Source of the DNA: Sphingomonas flavescens
GTDB lineage: Bacteria > Pseudomonadota > Alphaproteobacteria > Sphingomonadales > Sphingomonadaceae
DNA: 64,000 nt
Assembly (NCBI RefSeq): GCF_030866745.1
Contig: NZ_CP133016.1
Location: 2,466,001-2,530,000, forward strand
Direction of reading: 5' to 3'
The notes under the pieces were generated by a model, which saw only the letters and a list, made by a program, of their open reading frames with translations, ran no database searches and was not told the origin of the DNA. Below, one piece after another: positions 40,440 through 48,566 of this stretch (positions within the stretch are counted from its first letter, which is position 1; the number at the start of each line of letters is the position of its first letter). The position numbers were made by a program, and so were the translations under genes.

Positions 40440-41126
40440 TCAGGCGGGCATCTGCGACAGGCCCGCCGCGATGTCCACAATCGCCTGTGCGGGGTCCGCC
40501 GCTTCCGTGATCGGACGGCCGATGACCAGCACCGACGCGCCATCGTCGAGCGCTTGCTCCGGCGTGACAACGCGCTTCTGATCGCCAGCCGGTCCTCCGC
40601 TTGGCCGAATTCCGGGCACGACAAAAAAGCCCGATGGCCACTCAGCGCGCGCAGCGCCAACCTCAGCGCCGGAGCAGACGATACCGTCGACACCTGCGTC
40701 GCGGGCGATCCATGCCAGCCGCGCCACCTGGTCGGCAGGCGACCGTTCGATCCCGAGATCATTCAAGTCGCCGGCGTCGAGGCTGGTGAGCAGCGTCACC
40801 GCAACGACCTTCGTCTCCGGAGGCGCGGCCCGCTTCGCCGCACTCAGCATTTCGCGCCCACCGGCCGCGTGCACAGTCAGGATCGCCGGTCGAAGTGGCG
40901 CCAGGGCCGCGACGGCTTTTGCGACGGTATTCGGGATGTCGTGTAACTTCAGGTCGAGGAAGATGGGCAGTCCAAACTCTGCGATGCGCGCGACGCCCGC
41001 GGGCCCGTTGGCCGAAAAGAATTCCAGCCCGACCTTCAACCCGCCCGCATGCCTTTTGACCGCCTCGGAGATGTCCTGCGCACGCCTAAGGTCCGGCGTA
41101 TCGATGGCGACATAGATCGGGTTCAT
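40440..41126 (-). CDS. pyrF: Orotidine 5'-phosphate decarboxylase
   Basis: 228 aa TIM barrel that converts OMP to UMP, the last step of de novo pyrimidine synthesis. The catalytic Lys-Asp array is in [13 protein letters not shown]; the phosphate-binding end has VPGIRPSG and [11 protein letters not shown]. It lies between lapA (4-base overlap upstream) and accD (16 bases downstream), so it is probably in one operon with lapA, accD and folC. The trpFBA genes that often separate pyrF and accD in this group are absent here. Confidence 0.96.
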   Translation of the reverse strand: MNPIYVAIDTPDLRRAQDISEAVKRHAGGLKVGLEFFSANGPAGVARIAEFGLPIFLDLKLHDIPNTVAKAVAALAPLRPAILTVHAAGGREMLSAAKRAAPPETKVVAVTLLTSLDAGDLNDLGIERSPADQVARLAWIARDAGVDGIVCSGAEVGAARAEWPSGFFVVPGIRPSGGPAGDQKRVVTPEQALDDGASVLVIGRPITEAADPAQAIVDIAAGLSQMPA

Positions 41127-41413
41127 GCGACGGGCGTCTCGGCTGAATCAGCAACGGGCTCTGGCGTCAGCGCCGCGACCCGGTTCCGCTCCAATGCGTC
41201 GACACGGCGGTCAAGCGACCAAATCCGCGCGCGCAGAATCAGCCAGGTCGGAAGGAATCCGACCAGGAAGATGATCAGCATTAGGACCGGCAGTTTGACG
41301 TCGGCCTGAATATCGCCCCAGAGATTGAGGGTGACGGCGGTCCAGTTACGGCTTGCGAAGAGCGCGATCAGTACCGCGATCAGGACCCAGAAAAGGGTCT
41401 TCAGAAATTGCAT
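41123..41413 (-). CDS. LapA-domain (DUF1049) membrane protein
   Basis: 96 aa with two membrane helices (about 5-20 and 42-62, LPVLMLIIFLVGFLPTWLI) and a C-terminal coiled segment RIWSLDRRVDALERN. In E. coli LapA works with LapB to regulate lipopolysaccharide synthesis through LpxC turnover; many sphingomonads make glycosphingolipids instead of LPS, so the role here is open. Its stop overlaps the pyrF start by 4 bases; it is the first gene of the lapA-pyrF-accD-folC run. Confidence 0.85.
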   Translation of the reverse strand: MQFLKTLFWVLIAVLIALFASRNWTAVTLNLWGDIQADVKLPVLMLIIFLVGFLPTWLILRARIWSLDRRVDALERNRVAALTPEPVADSAETPVA

Positions 41414-41564
41414 GGTGGGTCATTTAGGCCAGCCGTGCGTTGAAGGCCAGCCGCGAGGCATTCCACCGCGCAGGCGAGTCGCTTCGTCGCAAGCGAGCAA
41501 TCGCGGCGTTGAGAGGGCGAGGCCCCACAGCCACAACCATTTCCGGGTGGGGAGAAGAGTAGTT

Positions 41565-42851
41565 TTGCAAAAGGCACATAAGTACGGTCTCGGCGCGTTC
41601 GTGCTGTTGATGGGCGCGTCGCTGCTGGCGATGCGGCCGCATCCGGCCGAACCAGTTTCGCCAAAGCCCACCGCGGCCCATCTCAAGCTTGCAGCCCTCT
41701 CGACCGATGCGCGGCGAGATGTCGACTATCGCCTGCTGGACGCGCGTCTTCGCCAGCTGATCACCAAGCCGACGATGGTCGGCCTTGCGGTCGGCGTCGT
41801 TGAGAACGGCCGAATCACCTTCCTGAAGGGCTACGGCGAAACCGCCGCCGGCTCGGGCGATCCCGTTACGCCGGAAACCGTGTTTCGCTGGGCGTCCTGC
41901 TCGAAGGGGGTCGCGGCGACAATGGTCGCCAAGCTCGCCGAGCAGGGCAAGCTCGACCTCAACGCTCCGGTCGCGAATTACGCCCCGGACTTGAAGCTGC
42001 CGGCAGGCAACGAATATCGCGCCACCGTCGGCGACGTGCTCTCCCACCGCGTCGGCCTCTATCGCAACGCCTTCGACAACAAGCTCGAAGAGGGGCAGGA
42101 TCCGAGCATGTTGCGCGCATCGTTGTCGCAGCTCAACGCCACCTGCCAGCCCGGTACTTGCTGGTCCTACCAGAACATTGCTTACGATTCTTCGAGCGAG
42201 ATCGTCTCGCGGCTTACCGGCATGCCGTACGAGCAGGCGGTTAAGCGCATGCTCTTCGATCCGATCGGCATGACGAGCGGCAGCGTCTCGATGAACGGAT
42301 TGTTGTCGAACAAGAGCTGGGCGCGCCCCCACAGCGTCGGGCGGCGCGAGCTGCCCATGGTCGATACCTATTACAAGGTACCTGGCGCCGGCGGCATCAA
42401 TAGCAACATCAAGGACATGTCGCTCTGGATGCTCGCGCAGATGGGCGAAATGCCCGACGTCGTCGACAACAAGGTGCTCGACACCATCCACGCGCCCTAC
42501 GTCGTCACCCCGACCGAGCGCGGGCGCATGCGCAAGTTTCTCGAGCGGCTGGGTACGGCCTGGTACGGCTACGGCTGGCGAAGCTACGATTATGCCGGCC
42601 ACCGCATCGTCGGCCACCGCGGGGGCATCAACGGCTATCGCTCGCTGATCCTCTTCGATCCGGCCAAGAAGAGTGGTGTCGTCGCGCTGTGGAACAGCAA
42701 TACCAGCCAGCCTGGCGGCGTCGAGTTCGAGGTGATGGACATGCTCTATCACCTCCCGTTTCGCGACTGGCTCGAACTGAACAAGAGTCCTGCGCAGTCG
42801 GTTGCAGCTTCGGATGCCGAACCCGAAAACGGCGGTGGCGACCGCTCGTAG
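41565..42851 (+). CDS. Serine hydrolase, class C beta-lactamase/penicillin-binding fold
   Basis: 428 aa. An N-terminal membrane or signal segment (GLGAFVLLMGASLLAM) is followed by a beta-lactamase-like domain: SxxK as WASCSKGVAAT, Tyr-x-Asn as SYQNIAYDS and the third box HRGGINGYRS. These enzymes include EstB-type esterases, D-amino peptidases and class C lactamases; the SCSK and HRGG boxes favour an esterase or peptidase over AmpC. The start is TTG at 41565 with GGGGAGAAG upstream; longer upstream codons read into lapA. It ends 1 base before the convergent lipoprotein gene. Confidence 0.83.
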   Translation: MQKAHKYGLGAFVLLMGASLLAMRPHPAEPVSPKPTAAHLKLAALSTDARRDVDYRLLDARLRQLITKPTMVGLAVGVVENGRITFLKGYGETAAGSGDPVTPETVFRWASCSKGVAATMVAKLAEQGKLDLNAPVANYAPDLKLPAGNEYRATVGDVLSHRVGLYRNAFDNKLEEGQDPSMLRASLSQLNATCQPGTCWSYQNIAYDSSSEIVSRLTGMPYEQAVKRMLFDPIGMTSGSVSMNGLLSNKSWARPHSVGRRELPMVDTYYKVPGAGGINSNIKDMSLWMLAQMGEMPDVVDNKVLDTIHAPYVVTPTERGRMRKFLERLGTAWYGYGWRSYDYAGHRIVGHRGGINGYRSLILFDPAKKSGVVALWNSNTSQPGGVEFEVMDMLYHLPFRDWLELNKSPAQSVAASDAEPENGGGDRS

Positions 42852-42852
42852 C

Positions 42853-43350
42853 CTAGCCGCCGATCCGTCTTTGAATGGCCGCTACCCGCGCGGCCTGCCG
42901 AGTTCCGATAGCCCCGACCACATCCGCGGCCTGCTTGATGGCTTCGAAATCAGCGGGCGCGATCCCGCCCTTGTTTTGCAGCGCACTCGCCGCAATCGCA
43001 TCGATATCGCCCGCCGCGCGGGCCGCTGGCTCGCGAGCGGCAACCGCCGCGCTTAAAGCCTGCTGGGCAGCGATCCAGCTCTCGCTGCGTGGGGCACCTG
43101 CGGTGGCAGCTAATCGTTCAGCCTGGTCGGCCGCCTTATCGAATGCGCCGCTACCGCCCTGTGCCTGACCGACCAGCGCGGCAAGCCTGTCAGCCAGCTC
43201 GGACGATATCGGCCTGTCGTTCAGTGGCCGCGCAACCGGCAAACGCGGATCGATAGTCTCGGCGGGCCGCGGCTGCAGAGACGGGTAGGGGCCGCCCGGC
43301 GCGCTGCAGGCAGTCACGATGAGGATCGGCGAAAGGATTACACGGCGCAT
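42853..43350 (-). CDS. Lipoprotein, uncharacterised
   Basis: 165 aa. The signal ends in a lipobox-like VTACSAPGG (Cys15), then a Pro-rich linker of about 35 residues and an alanine-rich all-helical domain with heptad-like spacing (ELADRLAALVGQAQ, DKAADQAERLAATA). No family is recognised; similar alanine-rich lipoproteins are common near sphingomonad envelope genes. It is followed by no gene on its strand until lapA. Confidence 0.7.
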   Translation of the reverse strand: MRRVILSPILIVTACSAPGGPYPSLQPRPAETIDPRLPVARPLNDRPISSELADRLAALVGQAQGGSGAFDKAADQAERLAATAGAPRSESWIAAQQALSAAVAAREPAARAAGDIDAIAASALQNKGGIAPADFEAIKQAADVVGAIGTRQAARVAAIQRRIGG

Positions 43351-43400
43351 CGGCGCCGATGTCTAAATGTCCTGCTCTGACCTGACAATGAATTGGAGCG

Positions 43401-44630
43401 TTACTCGCCCAGACGAGGCTTCCAAAGCACCGGCGCGTACGCCACGAGGAAGAGCAACAGGGCGGCGCCCCAAGCCGAACCCGCAACGTCCATTCCGATC
43501 CGATAATCGATGAGGGTGAGCGAAGCGCTGACGCGCAAGACTGCGCCAACGGTGACGAGCACGTACAGCGTGATCGTCGCGGTGTTCGCTTTAAGCTCTC
43601 GTGCGGTGTGGCCAAGACTGGCGCGGGTCATCACCGCCAGGATCGTCGTCGCCATCGCGCCCGCCGTCAGCGCGTGAACGGCCGCGCTACGGGGAACGTA
43701 ACTCATCAAGCTCAATCCGAGCAAAGTCAGTCCGATCGGCAGCCACGCGTAACCGACGTGCAGGATGAAAACGAGCGGATCCGCAAGCGTCCGGATACCG
43801 CTCCACCGGGCCAGTCTCACGGCCTGCAGGACCGCCGCGAGCAGAACCAGCATTCCAGTCGGTGCTTCCGCCGGACCACTCAGCCAGGCGAGTAGCGCGA
43901 TTGCCGTGGTGCCGATTACGGCCCTGTCGAATTTGCCGGGCTGGGTCGGCAGATTGTCACGACGGTCGCGCTTCACCATCCAGTTGCGGGTGAACGAGGG
44001 AATAATCCGCCCCCCGATCAGCGAGATGAGCAGCACGACGATCGCAATTGCCATCTGCCACCCAAGATCACTCGATGAGATCATCCCCGCCGCGGCGAGA
44101 TAATCGAAGGCGTTGGCGACAGCGAATAGCAGGACCATGCCAACGACAGGCGCATTGCGATTGTTTGCCGAAAGCACCTCGCGGGCGGCGAGCAGGCCCA
44201 AGGTCAGAAAGAAGCCGACGTCTAGAATGGCGCAGGGCCATAGACCGGTGAAGGTTGAGAATAGCAGCGCCAGCCGCGCCGCGACCCATAGGCCGAACAA
44301 TCCGGCCAGTGGCCAGCCGGCAATTGGCAGCCGACCGGTCCAGTTCGGGATCGCTGTCAGCAGGAAGCCGGCAATCACTGCTCCCACGAAGCCGAACAGC
44401 ATTTCGTGCCGGTGCCAGGCCAACGCACCAATGGCGGCGGGGATAGTGATGGCTCCCGACAACGACAGCAGCCAAATAGTGAGAGCGATTACAGCCCAAG
44501 CGGGTCCGCCGAAGAAGAATGGGCGAAAACCACCGCGAAAAAAAGGATGCGCCGCCGCCATCCGCCGCCGCCGCAACGCGAGCATTTGCTCGCCGCGCGT
44601 CACCGTCCCGCTCAATCGTAGCACTGACAT
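43401..44630 (-). CDS. nnrS: NnrS family membrane protein
   Basis: 409 aa with about 12 membrane helices. The family signature HPFFRGGFRPFFFGG opens the protein, and WHRHEMLFGFVGAVIAGFLL with several conserved His follows; NnrS is a haem- and copper-containing membrane protein linked to tolerance of nitric oxide. No denitrification or NO-responsive genes are nearby, so it is an orphan here. The ATG at 44630 is used; an internal Met near residue 24 is also possible. Confidence 0.88.
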   Translation of the reverse strand: MSVLRLSGTVTRGEQMLALRRRRMAAAHPFFRGGFRPFFFGGPAWAVIALTIWLLSLSGAITIPAAIGALAWHRHEMLFGFVGAVIAGFLLTAIPNWTGRLPIAGWPLAGLFGLWVAARLALLFSTFTGLWPCAILDVGFFLTLGLLAAREVLSANNRNAPVVGMVLLFAVANAFDYLAAAGMISSSDLGWQMAIAIVVLLISLIGGRIIPSFTRNWMVKRDRRDNLPTQPGKFDRAVIGTTAIALLAWLSGPAEAPTGMLVLLAAVLQAVRLARWSGIRTLADPLVFILHVGYAWLPIGLTLLGLSLMSYVPRSAAVHALTAGAMATTILAVMTRASLGHTARELKANTATITLYVLVTVGAVLRVSASLTLIDYRIGMDVAGSAWGAALLLFLVAYAPVLWKPRLGE

Positions 44631-44706
44631 GCGCGGGCACTAATCGGAGCCTATGCGGACACCCAATACGTAGAACCCCTGAACAGGCTTGAACGGAAAG
44701 AGAAAA

Positions 44707-44783
44707 TGGCGCGCCCGGAACGATTCGAACGTCCGACCCTCAGATTCGTAGTCTGATGCTCTATCCAGCTGAGCTACGGGCGC
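44707..44783 (-). tRNA. tRNA-Arg (ACG)
   Basis: On the minus strand: acceptor GCGCCCG/CGGGCGC, D arm GCTCAGCTGGATAGAGC, anticodon loop CTACGAA (anticodon ACG), T loop TTCGAAT, discriminator G and encoded CCA. It reads CGN codons after A34 deamination. It stands alone between nnrS and a small gene. Confidence 0.98.
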
Positions 44784-44874
44784 GCGGGGTGCCGGAAACC
44801 GGCAGGGGCGCGACATAGGAGAGGGTTTGGATCGGCGCAACCCTCATCATCTAAGGGGTCGCGCGAAGCGAGAC

Positions 44875-45051
44875 TTAGCTGGCGATCGCAATGTCAGGAG
44901 CGAACACTGGACCAGGGCAGGCGACAGCCCGCTGAGCAAAATCTTCGGCTAGCTTGCTGTGCCAGGCGCGCGCCGTTTCGGTCATCGCCCGCTGCGCCGC
45001 CATCCGCTCTTCAACCGCCCGGCGGCGGTAATAACGCTCGTTGGACTCCAC
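44875..45051 (-). CDS. Small helical protein, uncharacterised
   Basis: 58 aa from a GTG at 45051 with GGAGGGG 5 bases before it, the reason for preferring this start over an ATG 51 bases upstream. Sequence NERYYRRRAVEERMAAQRAM then ARAWHSKLAEDFAQRA is a highly charged alpha-helical hairpin seen in small sphingomonad proteins of unknown function. A TTAACCAT sequence, the CtrA half-site consensus, lies 51-58 bases upstream at 45102-45109. Confidence 0.65.
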   Translation of the reverse strand: MESNERYYRRRAVEERMAAQRAMTETARAWHSKLAEDFAQRAVACPGPVFAPDIAIAS

Positions 45052-45287
45052 TTGCCCCTCCGCTCCGCACCGGCAGACCATCGCCCCCGAATGGCTAAAC
45101 AATGGTTAATATCCACAAGCCCGAAAAACCGATTGTCGCGCTCCCGAAACGGTTCCTCGCGGTTCGTCCCGCGTTGAAACAGGTGCGTGTCGCCAGAGTG
45201 ACACCCGGAGCGCAAACACGGATCGTCGATGAAACCTAACGATTCGACGCTCGTTGATGGTTCGAAATGGTTTCGAAGGAACACACG

Positions 45288-45542
45288 ATGCTTAGTCCGA
45301 TCGAGTCTCGCCGGCCGGCATTCAACCCGAGTTCGCGGGGATATCACGCCGTCTATCATGATGGTGAAGTGAATCACTGTCCCGGCTGCGGTCGCACGCA
45401 TTGGATCATTGGCCGCTTGTCTGCCGAATGCGCCTTCTGCTCGACCGCGTTGCCACTCAAGGATGCGCTCACCAACGGTCCGGCGTCGGCGCCGGTCTTC
45501 TGGAGCGGAACGCGGCGGACTTACACCGACCTCGCCGCCTAA
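45288..45542 (+). CDS. Small zinc-ribbon protein, uncharacterised
   Basis: 84 aa. A CxxC pair in HCPGCGRTHWIIG and a second in ECAFCSTALPL, 16 residues apart, form a probable zinc ribbon; flanks are polar. Similar small proteins occur in sphingomonads but no function is known. The ATG at 45288 has AAGGAA 7 bases upstream; an ATG 21 bases earlier is less well placed. The 236 bases upstream, shared with the divergent small gene, show only a CtrA-like half site and no other clear element. Confidence 0.7.
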   Translation: MLSPIESRRPAFNPSSRGYHAVYHDGEVNHCPGCGRTHWIIGRLSAECAFCSTALPLKDALTNGPASAPVFWSGTRRTYTDLAA

Positions 45543-45570
45543 GCCTCGTCAAATTAGCGATATTCGCGTC

Positions 45571-45597
45571 ACGCGTCCGGACTATACTCGGACGCGT
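45571..45597 (+). promoter_or_regulatory. Hairpin over the start codon of a secreted protein gene
   Basis: ACGCGTCCG (45571-45579) and CGGACGCGT (45589-45597) are perfect 9-base inverted arms with a 9-base loop. The second arm contains the first two bases of the GTG start at 45596, so the folded RNA would hide the start. It might instead end the upstream transcript (no T tract). Confidence 0.5.
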
Positions 45598-45937
45598 GAA
45601 GCGACTCTGGCTCTCCGTAACCGCTGTCCTGATCGCATCTCCCGCAGTCGCGGGCGGCGCGTCGGATTTCATGCTCGTCAACGGCACCAGCGTGCCCTTA
45701 ACCGATCTTTCGATCACGCGGGCGGGCTCGTCGGACTGGAAGTCGCTCGGCCCAGCACCGTCGGCAGGGGCGCGGACCTCTCTAAAGTTTAAGGATCCGG
45801 ATTGCGCGTTCGATATTCGCGCCAACGTTCAGGGAGCCGGGCAGACGACCTGGACCGGCGTCAATCTGTGCGGCGCGAAATCCGTGACACTGAACCGCGA
45901 CGGTTCGGCAGGCGCGTGGGTCGATTACGACCAGTGA
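45596..45937 (+). CDS. Secreted protein, uncharacterised
   Basis: 113 aa. Signal peptide MKRLWLSVTAVLIASPAVAG, then a small beta-rich domain: FMLVNGTSVPLTDLSITRAG, DWKSLGPAPSAGART, FKDPDCAFDIRANV, a second Cys in VNLCGAKSVTLNRD and a C-terminal WVDYDQ. The two cysteines may form a disulfide. The pattern is shared by short exported proteins of sphingomonads with no known role. The start GTG lies in the stem of a perfect hairpin. The last 77 bases overlap a convergent gene. Confidence 0.7.
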   Translation: MKRLWLSVTAVLIASPAVAGGASDFMLVNGTSVPLTDLSITRAGSSDWKSLGPAPSAGARTSLKFKDPDCAFDIRANVQGAGQTTWTGVNLCGAKSVTLNRDGSAGAWVDYDQ

Positions 45938-46202
45938 CGTCGTGACGGCGTAACGGGGCACGCTGGGATGCGGTCGCGATTGCCGGCTCTGGCGGACGAA
46001 CGCTGTCCAGCAACTTCCCTCCGGCAATGAAGACGACGCCCGTGCAAGCCAGGGCCAGCACCCACCCGCCATATCCCGGATAGGCGTCGAGGTAGAGCCG
46101 GCCGCGCTCCACCGCGCCAAGCGCAATGGCATAGATCACCAGCCACGCTTCGGTGCGTGTCTTGATCTGGAAGAGGCGACCGATCTTTTTCAGCATACCC
46201 AT
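45861..46202 (-). CDS. Small membrane protein, uncharacterised
   Basis: 113 aa. LKKIGRLFQIKTRTEAWLVI opens the protein, then one or two membrane helices (AIALGAVERGRLYLD and VLALACTGVVFIAG) to KLLDSVRPPEP at about residue 72. The remaining 40 residues are basic and low in pattern, and lie mostly antisense to the secreted protein gene; homologues as I know them end near KLLD, so the tail may be a recent extension. The ATG at 46202 is used; another lies two codons later. Confidence 0.65.
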   Translation of the reverse strand: MGMLKKIGRLFQIKTRTEAWLVIYAIALGAVERGRLYLDAYPGYGGWVLALACTGVVFIAGGKLLDSVRPPEPAIATASQRAPLRRHDVTGRNRPTRLPNRRGSVSRISRRTD

Positions 46203-46282
46203 CGTTAACGGTTGAACGCCGTAACGACGGTTTTGAGCCGGAAATTTCTTACTGGATAGCGTTAAAATGGAATTAAGAAGAA

Positions 46283-46295
46283 TCCCGTTCCGGGA
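46283..46295 (-). terminator. Terminator of the ast operon
   Basis: Directly after the astB stop, TCCCG/CGGGA form a 5-pair stem with a GAA loop on the minus strand, followed by TTCTTCTTAATT. The short stem plus T-rich tail is a plausible intrinsic terminator. Confidence 0.55.
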
Positions 46296-47546
46296 CTAAG
46301 CGAGCTCCTGCAGGGAGAGCGCATCCAGCAACCTCAGTCGTGCCTCCACGACCTGCGCGACAAGCGCCGGCTGCTGAAGATCGGCGTGATGAATTTCGTC
46401 CGGCCAGTAGCGGGTCACAACCTTCGCTAGAGCATCCAGCTTCGCTTCATCAGCCAGAAAGCGCGGGTCGACCGAAGAGGGGTCGGCCACCACGCGCAGG
46501 CGTAGGCAAGCCGGTCCGCCACCGTTCGCCATCGACTGTCGCACATCGACGACTTCCACTCGACGAATTGGACCGTTGCCGGCCAAGTGGCGTTGCAGCC
46601 ATCCCCAGACCGCAGGAGTTTCTTGCGCTTCAGCCGGGACGACGAGTGTCGGTTCGCCGTCGGGGGTCGTCAGCAGCTGGGCATTGAACAGGTAAGATCG
46701 GATCGCCTCCTCAAGGGACACTTCCGCTGCCGGCACTTCGACATATTCAAAGCCGGGCACCAACTTCTGGAGTTTGGCGACTAGCGAGTTCTTGTCGGCA
46801 AAAGCGAGTTCGTGGGCAAACAGGACCCGCTCATTCGCGACAGCAACGACGTCGTTGTGGAACGCACCAGCTGCGATTGCCTGTTCTGACTGCTCAGCAA
46901 AGAGCGTGCGTTCGGGGTTTAGCCCATGCCGCCGAGCGATCGCCTTCGACGCTTCCAGATGCTGCCGCGCAGGATAGGCGCCGCCTGAGACGCCGTAGAC
47001 GAAAACCTCGACCCCCGGTTCGCCGTGGCTCGCGCAGAGCCGCATATGATTGGCCGCCCCTTCATCGCCAAAGGCCGGAGGAACCGGAGCATGCACCGCA
47101 AATTCCGCGACCGCGAACGCGAGCTGCAGTTGAGCGAGGGTCGCCGGCCATTCGTGGCTTCGGTGTGGCATTGTCTTTAAATTGGCGACGGTGAGGTGGC
47201 AGCGTCGGTCGGCCGTGTCCGGCGATGGCGACACGGTCGCCGCATTGGCTGCCCACATTGCCGACGCCGACATCGCATTCGCTGCGAGCACGGGGTCTGC
47301 ATCTTCAAGGGTGGTGCCGAGCGCTTCCAGCCAGGTGCGGTTCGGGCGTGGGTGTGGAACGAACAGTCCCTGGACCAAGCCCAGCGTCAGGTTCGCGCGC
47401 ATTTTCTCCAGCCCCTGGAGCGCAGCAGCACGAGGTCGCGAAACTTCCCCGGCGTTCCGCGCAGACGCGAGGTTGCCGAGGCTGAGACCCGCATAGTTGT
47501 GGCTTGGCCCGACGATCCCATCGAAATTGATTTCACGCAGCGGCAT
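46296..47546 (-). CDS. astB: N-succinylarginine dihydrolase
   Basis: 416 aa, slightly under E. coli AstB (447). It removes two ammonia molecules and CO2 from N-succinylarginine to give N-succinylornithine, AST step 2. The family N-terminus INFDGIVGPSHNYAGLSLGN is exact; the Cys near the C-terminus in GGGPACLRLRVV and the His pair in FHNDVVAVAN and NLKTMPHRSHEW belong to the guanidino-modifying fold. It starts 4 bases after astA in the same operon. Confidence 0.96.
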   Translation of the reverse strand: MPLREINFDGIVGPSHNYAGLSLGNLASARNAGEVSRPRAAALQGLEKMRANLTLGLVQGLFVPHPRPNRTWLEALGTTLEDADPVLAANAMSASAMWAANAATVSPSPDTADRRCHLTVANLKTMPHRSHEWPATLAQLQLAFAVAEFAVHAPVPPAFGDEGAANHMRLCASHGEPGVEVFVYGVSGGAYPARQHLEASKAIARRHGLNPERTLFAEQSEQAIAAGAFHNDVVAVANERVLFAHELAFADKNSLVAKLQKLVPGFEYVEVPAAEVSLEEAIRSYLFNAQLLTTPDGEPTLVVPAEAQETPAVWGWLQRHLAGNGPIRRVEVVDVRQSMANGGGPACLRLRVVADPSSVDPRFLADEAKLDALAKVVTRYWPDEIHHADLQQPALVAQVVEARLRLLDALSLQELA

Positions 47547-47549
47547 GCG

Positions 47550-48566
47550 TCAGCGATCCGCCAGCCACACGGTATCGCCTGGCTTGGCGCCGAGCATCGC
47601 CTGCGCTTCTGCGTCGATCGAGACCTGCCCGCCGCCGCAGTCCGCGACCCGGCCGTAGCAGGCAACGAAATCCGCCAGCTGTCCGCAGGCGATCATCATC
47701 GTCTTGCCATATTCGGCCGGCTCGTCGGCCAGTGTGGCCTGCGAGCACTCACGGATCGTGCGAATGTTGTCGGTGCGCGCGGTGACGGTTGGGCCGCCGT
47801 CGAAGACGTCGACATAGCTGTCCCACACGAAACCTTCGGTCTCCAGCATCTTAAGGGCAGCGCGGCCAGTCGGATGGGGCTGACCGATCACGGCCCGCGC
47901 ACTTTCCGGAAGCATCGAGACATAGATCGGCGTCTTCGGAAACAGATCGGCGATGAATTGCGTGCCGTGCACGGCGTTGAACTCGTCGGCCTCGGGAAAG
48001 GTGAGGCCGAAGAAACGTCCGCCCAGCGCGTCCCAGAAGGGCGCATTTCCAGCCTCGTCCATCACGCCGCGGAGCTCGGCGAGAACGGTGTCGCCAAACC
48101 GTTTCCGGTGCGCCTTGATGAACAGGTAGCGCGACCGCGCCAGCAACATTCCCAGCCCGCCGGCGCGCTCCTGCGGGTGCAGGAACAGGCCGCCGACCTC
48201 ACTCGACCCTTCGAGGTCGGTCGTTAGAGTGAGGGTCTGGTTGCGGAAGGTCCGGCCGAGCTCAGCGCTCTTCTGCGTGAGGGTCGAGATCAAGTAGCTG
48301 TAGAATGGCGACTCGCTGCCGACAGCGCCGAACACCTGGCAGGTCCCAATGATCTGCTTGTCCGCGACGCGCTCCAGCATGAAGATGTACAGGTCGTCGC
48401 CCGGTGTATTGCCCGCCCGGTCGAACCCCGCGGCGCTCCGCGCAAGCTTCCGCTCTAGAGTAGCCTTTTCGGCAGGCAGATTGGTGAAGCCACCACCCGT
48501 GAGTTTCGACAGATTGTAAAAGGCGCGCAGGTCGCTTTTGCGGGCTGCTCGGATCCGGCAGCTCAT
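47550..48566 (-). CDS. astA: Arginine N-succinyltransferase
   Basis: 338 aa, normal length. It transfers succinate from succinyl-CoA to the alpha-amino group of arginine, AST step 1. RIRAARKSDLRAFYNLSKL opens it; FRNQTLTLTTDLEGSSEVGG, LFLHPQERAGGLGMLLARSR and GTQFIADLFPKTPIYVSMLP are conserved AstA stretches on a GNAT-like fold. The ATG overlaps the stop of the upstream M20 hydrolase gene by 4 bases (ATGA). Confidence 0.97.
   Translation of the reverse strand: MSCRIRAARKSDLRAFYNLSKLTGGGFTNLPAEKATLERKLARSAAGFDRAGNTPGDDLYIFMLERVADKQIIGTCQVFGAVGSESPFYSYLISTLTQKSAELGRTFRNQTLTLTTDLEGSSEVGGLFLHPQERAGGLGMLLARSRYLFIKAHRKRFGDTVLAELRGVMDEAGNAPFWDALGGRFFGLTFPEADEFNAVHGTQFIADLFPKTPIYVSMLPESARAVIGQPHPTGRAALKMLETEGFVWDSYVDVFDGGPTVTARTDNIRTIRECSQATLADEPAEYGKTMMIACGQLADFVACYGRVADCGGGQVSIDAEAQAMLGAKPGDTVWLADR

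Noticed and set aside
41424..42752. 442-codon open frame antisense to the serine hydrolase gene
   Set aside because: Shadow frame; SxxK, YxN and HRGG boxes support the plus-strand gene.
37009..42851. ampG plus beta-lactamase-fold enzyme as an inducible AmpC system
   Set aside because: No ampR or ampD is visible, the two genes are 3 kb apart, and the hydrolase boxes fit an esterase or peptidase better than AmpC.
45105..45115. DnaA-box-like ATATCCACA near 45110
   Set aside because: Single imperfect box with no cluster of boxes, no AT-rich unwinding element and no dnaA or hemE nearby.
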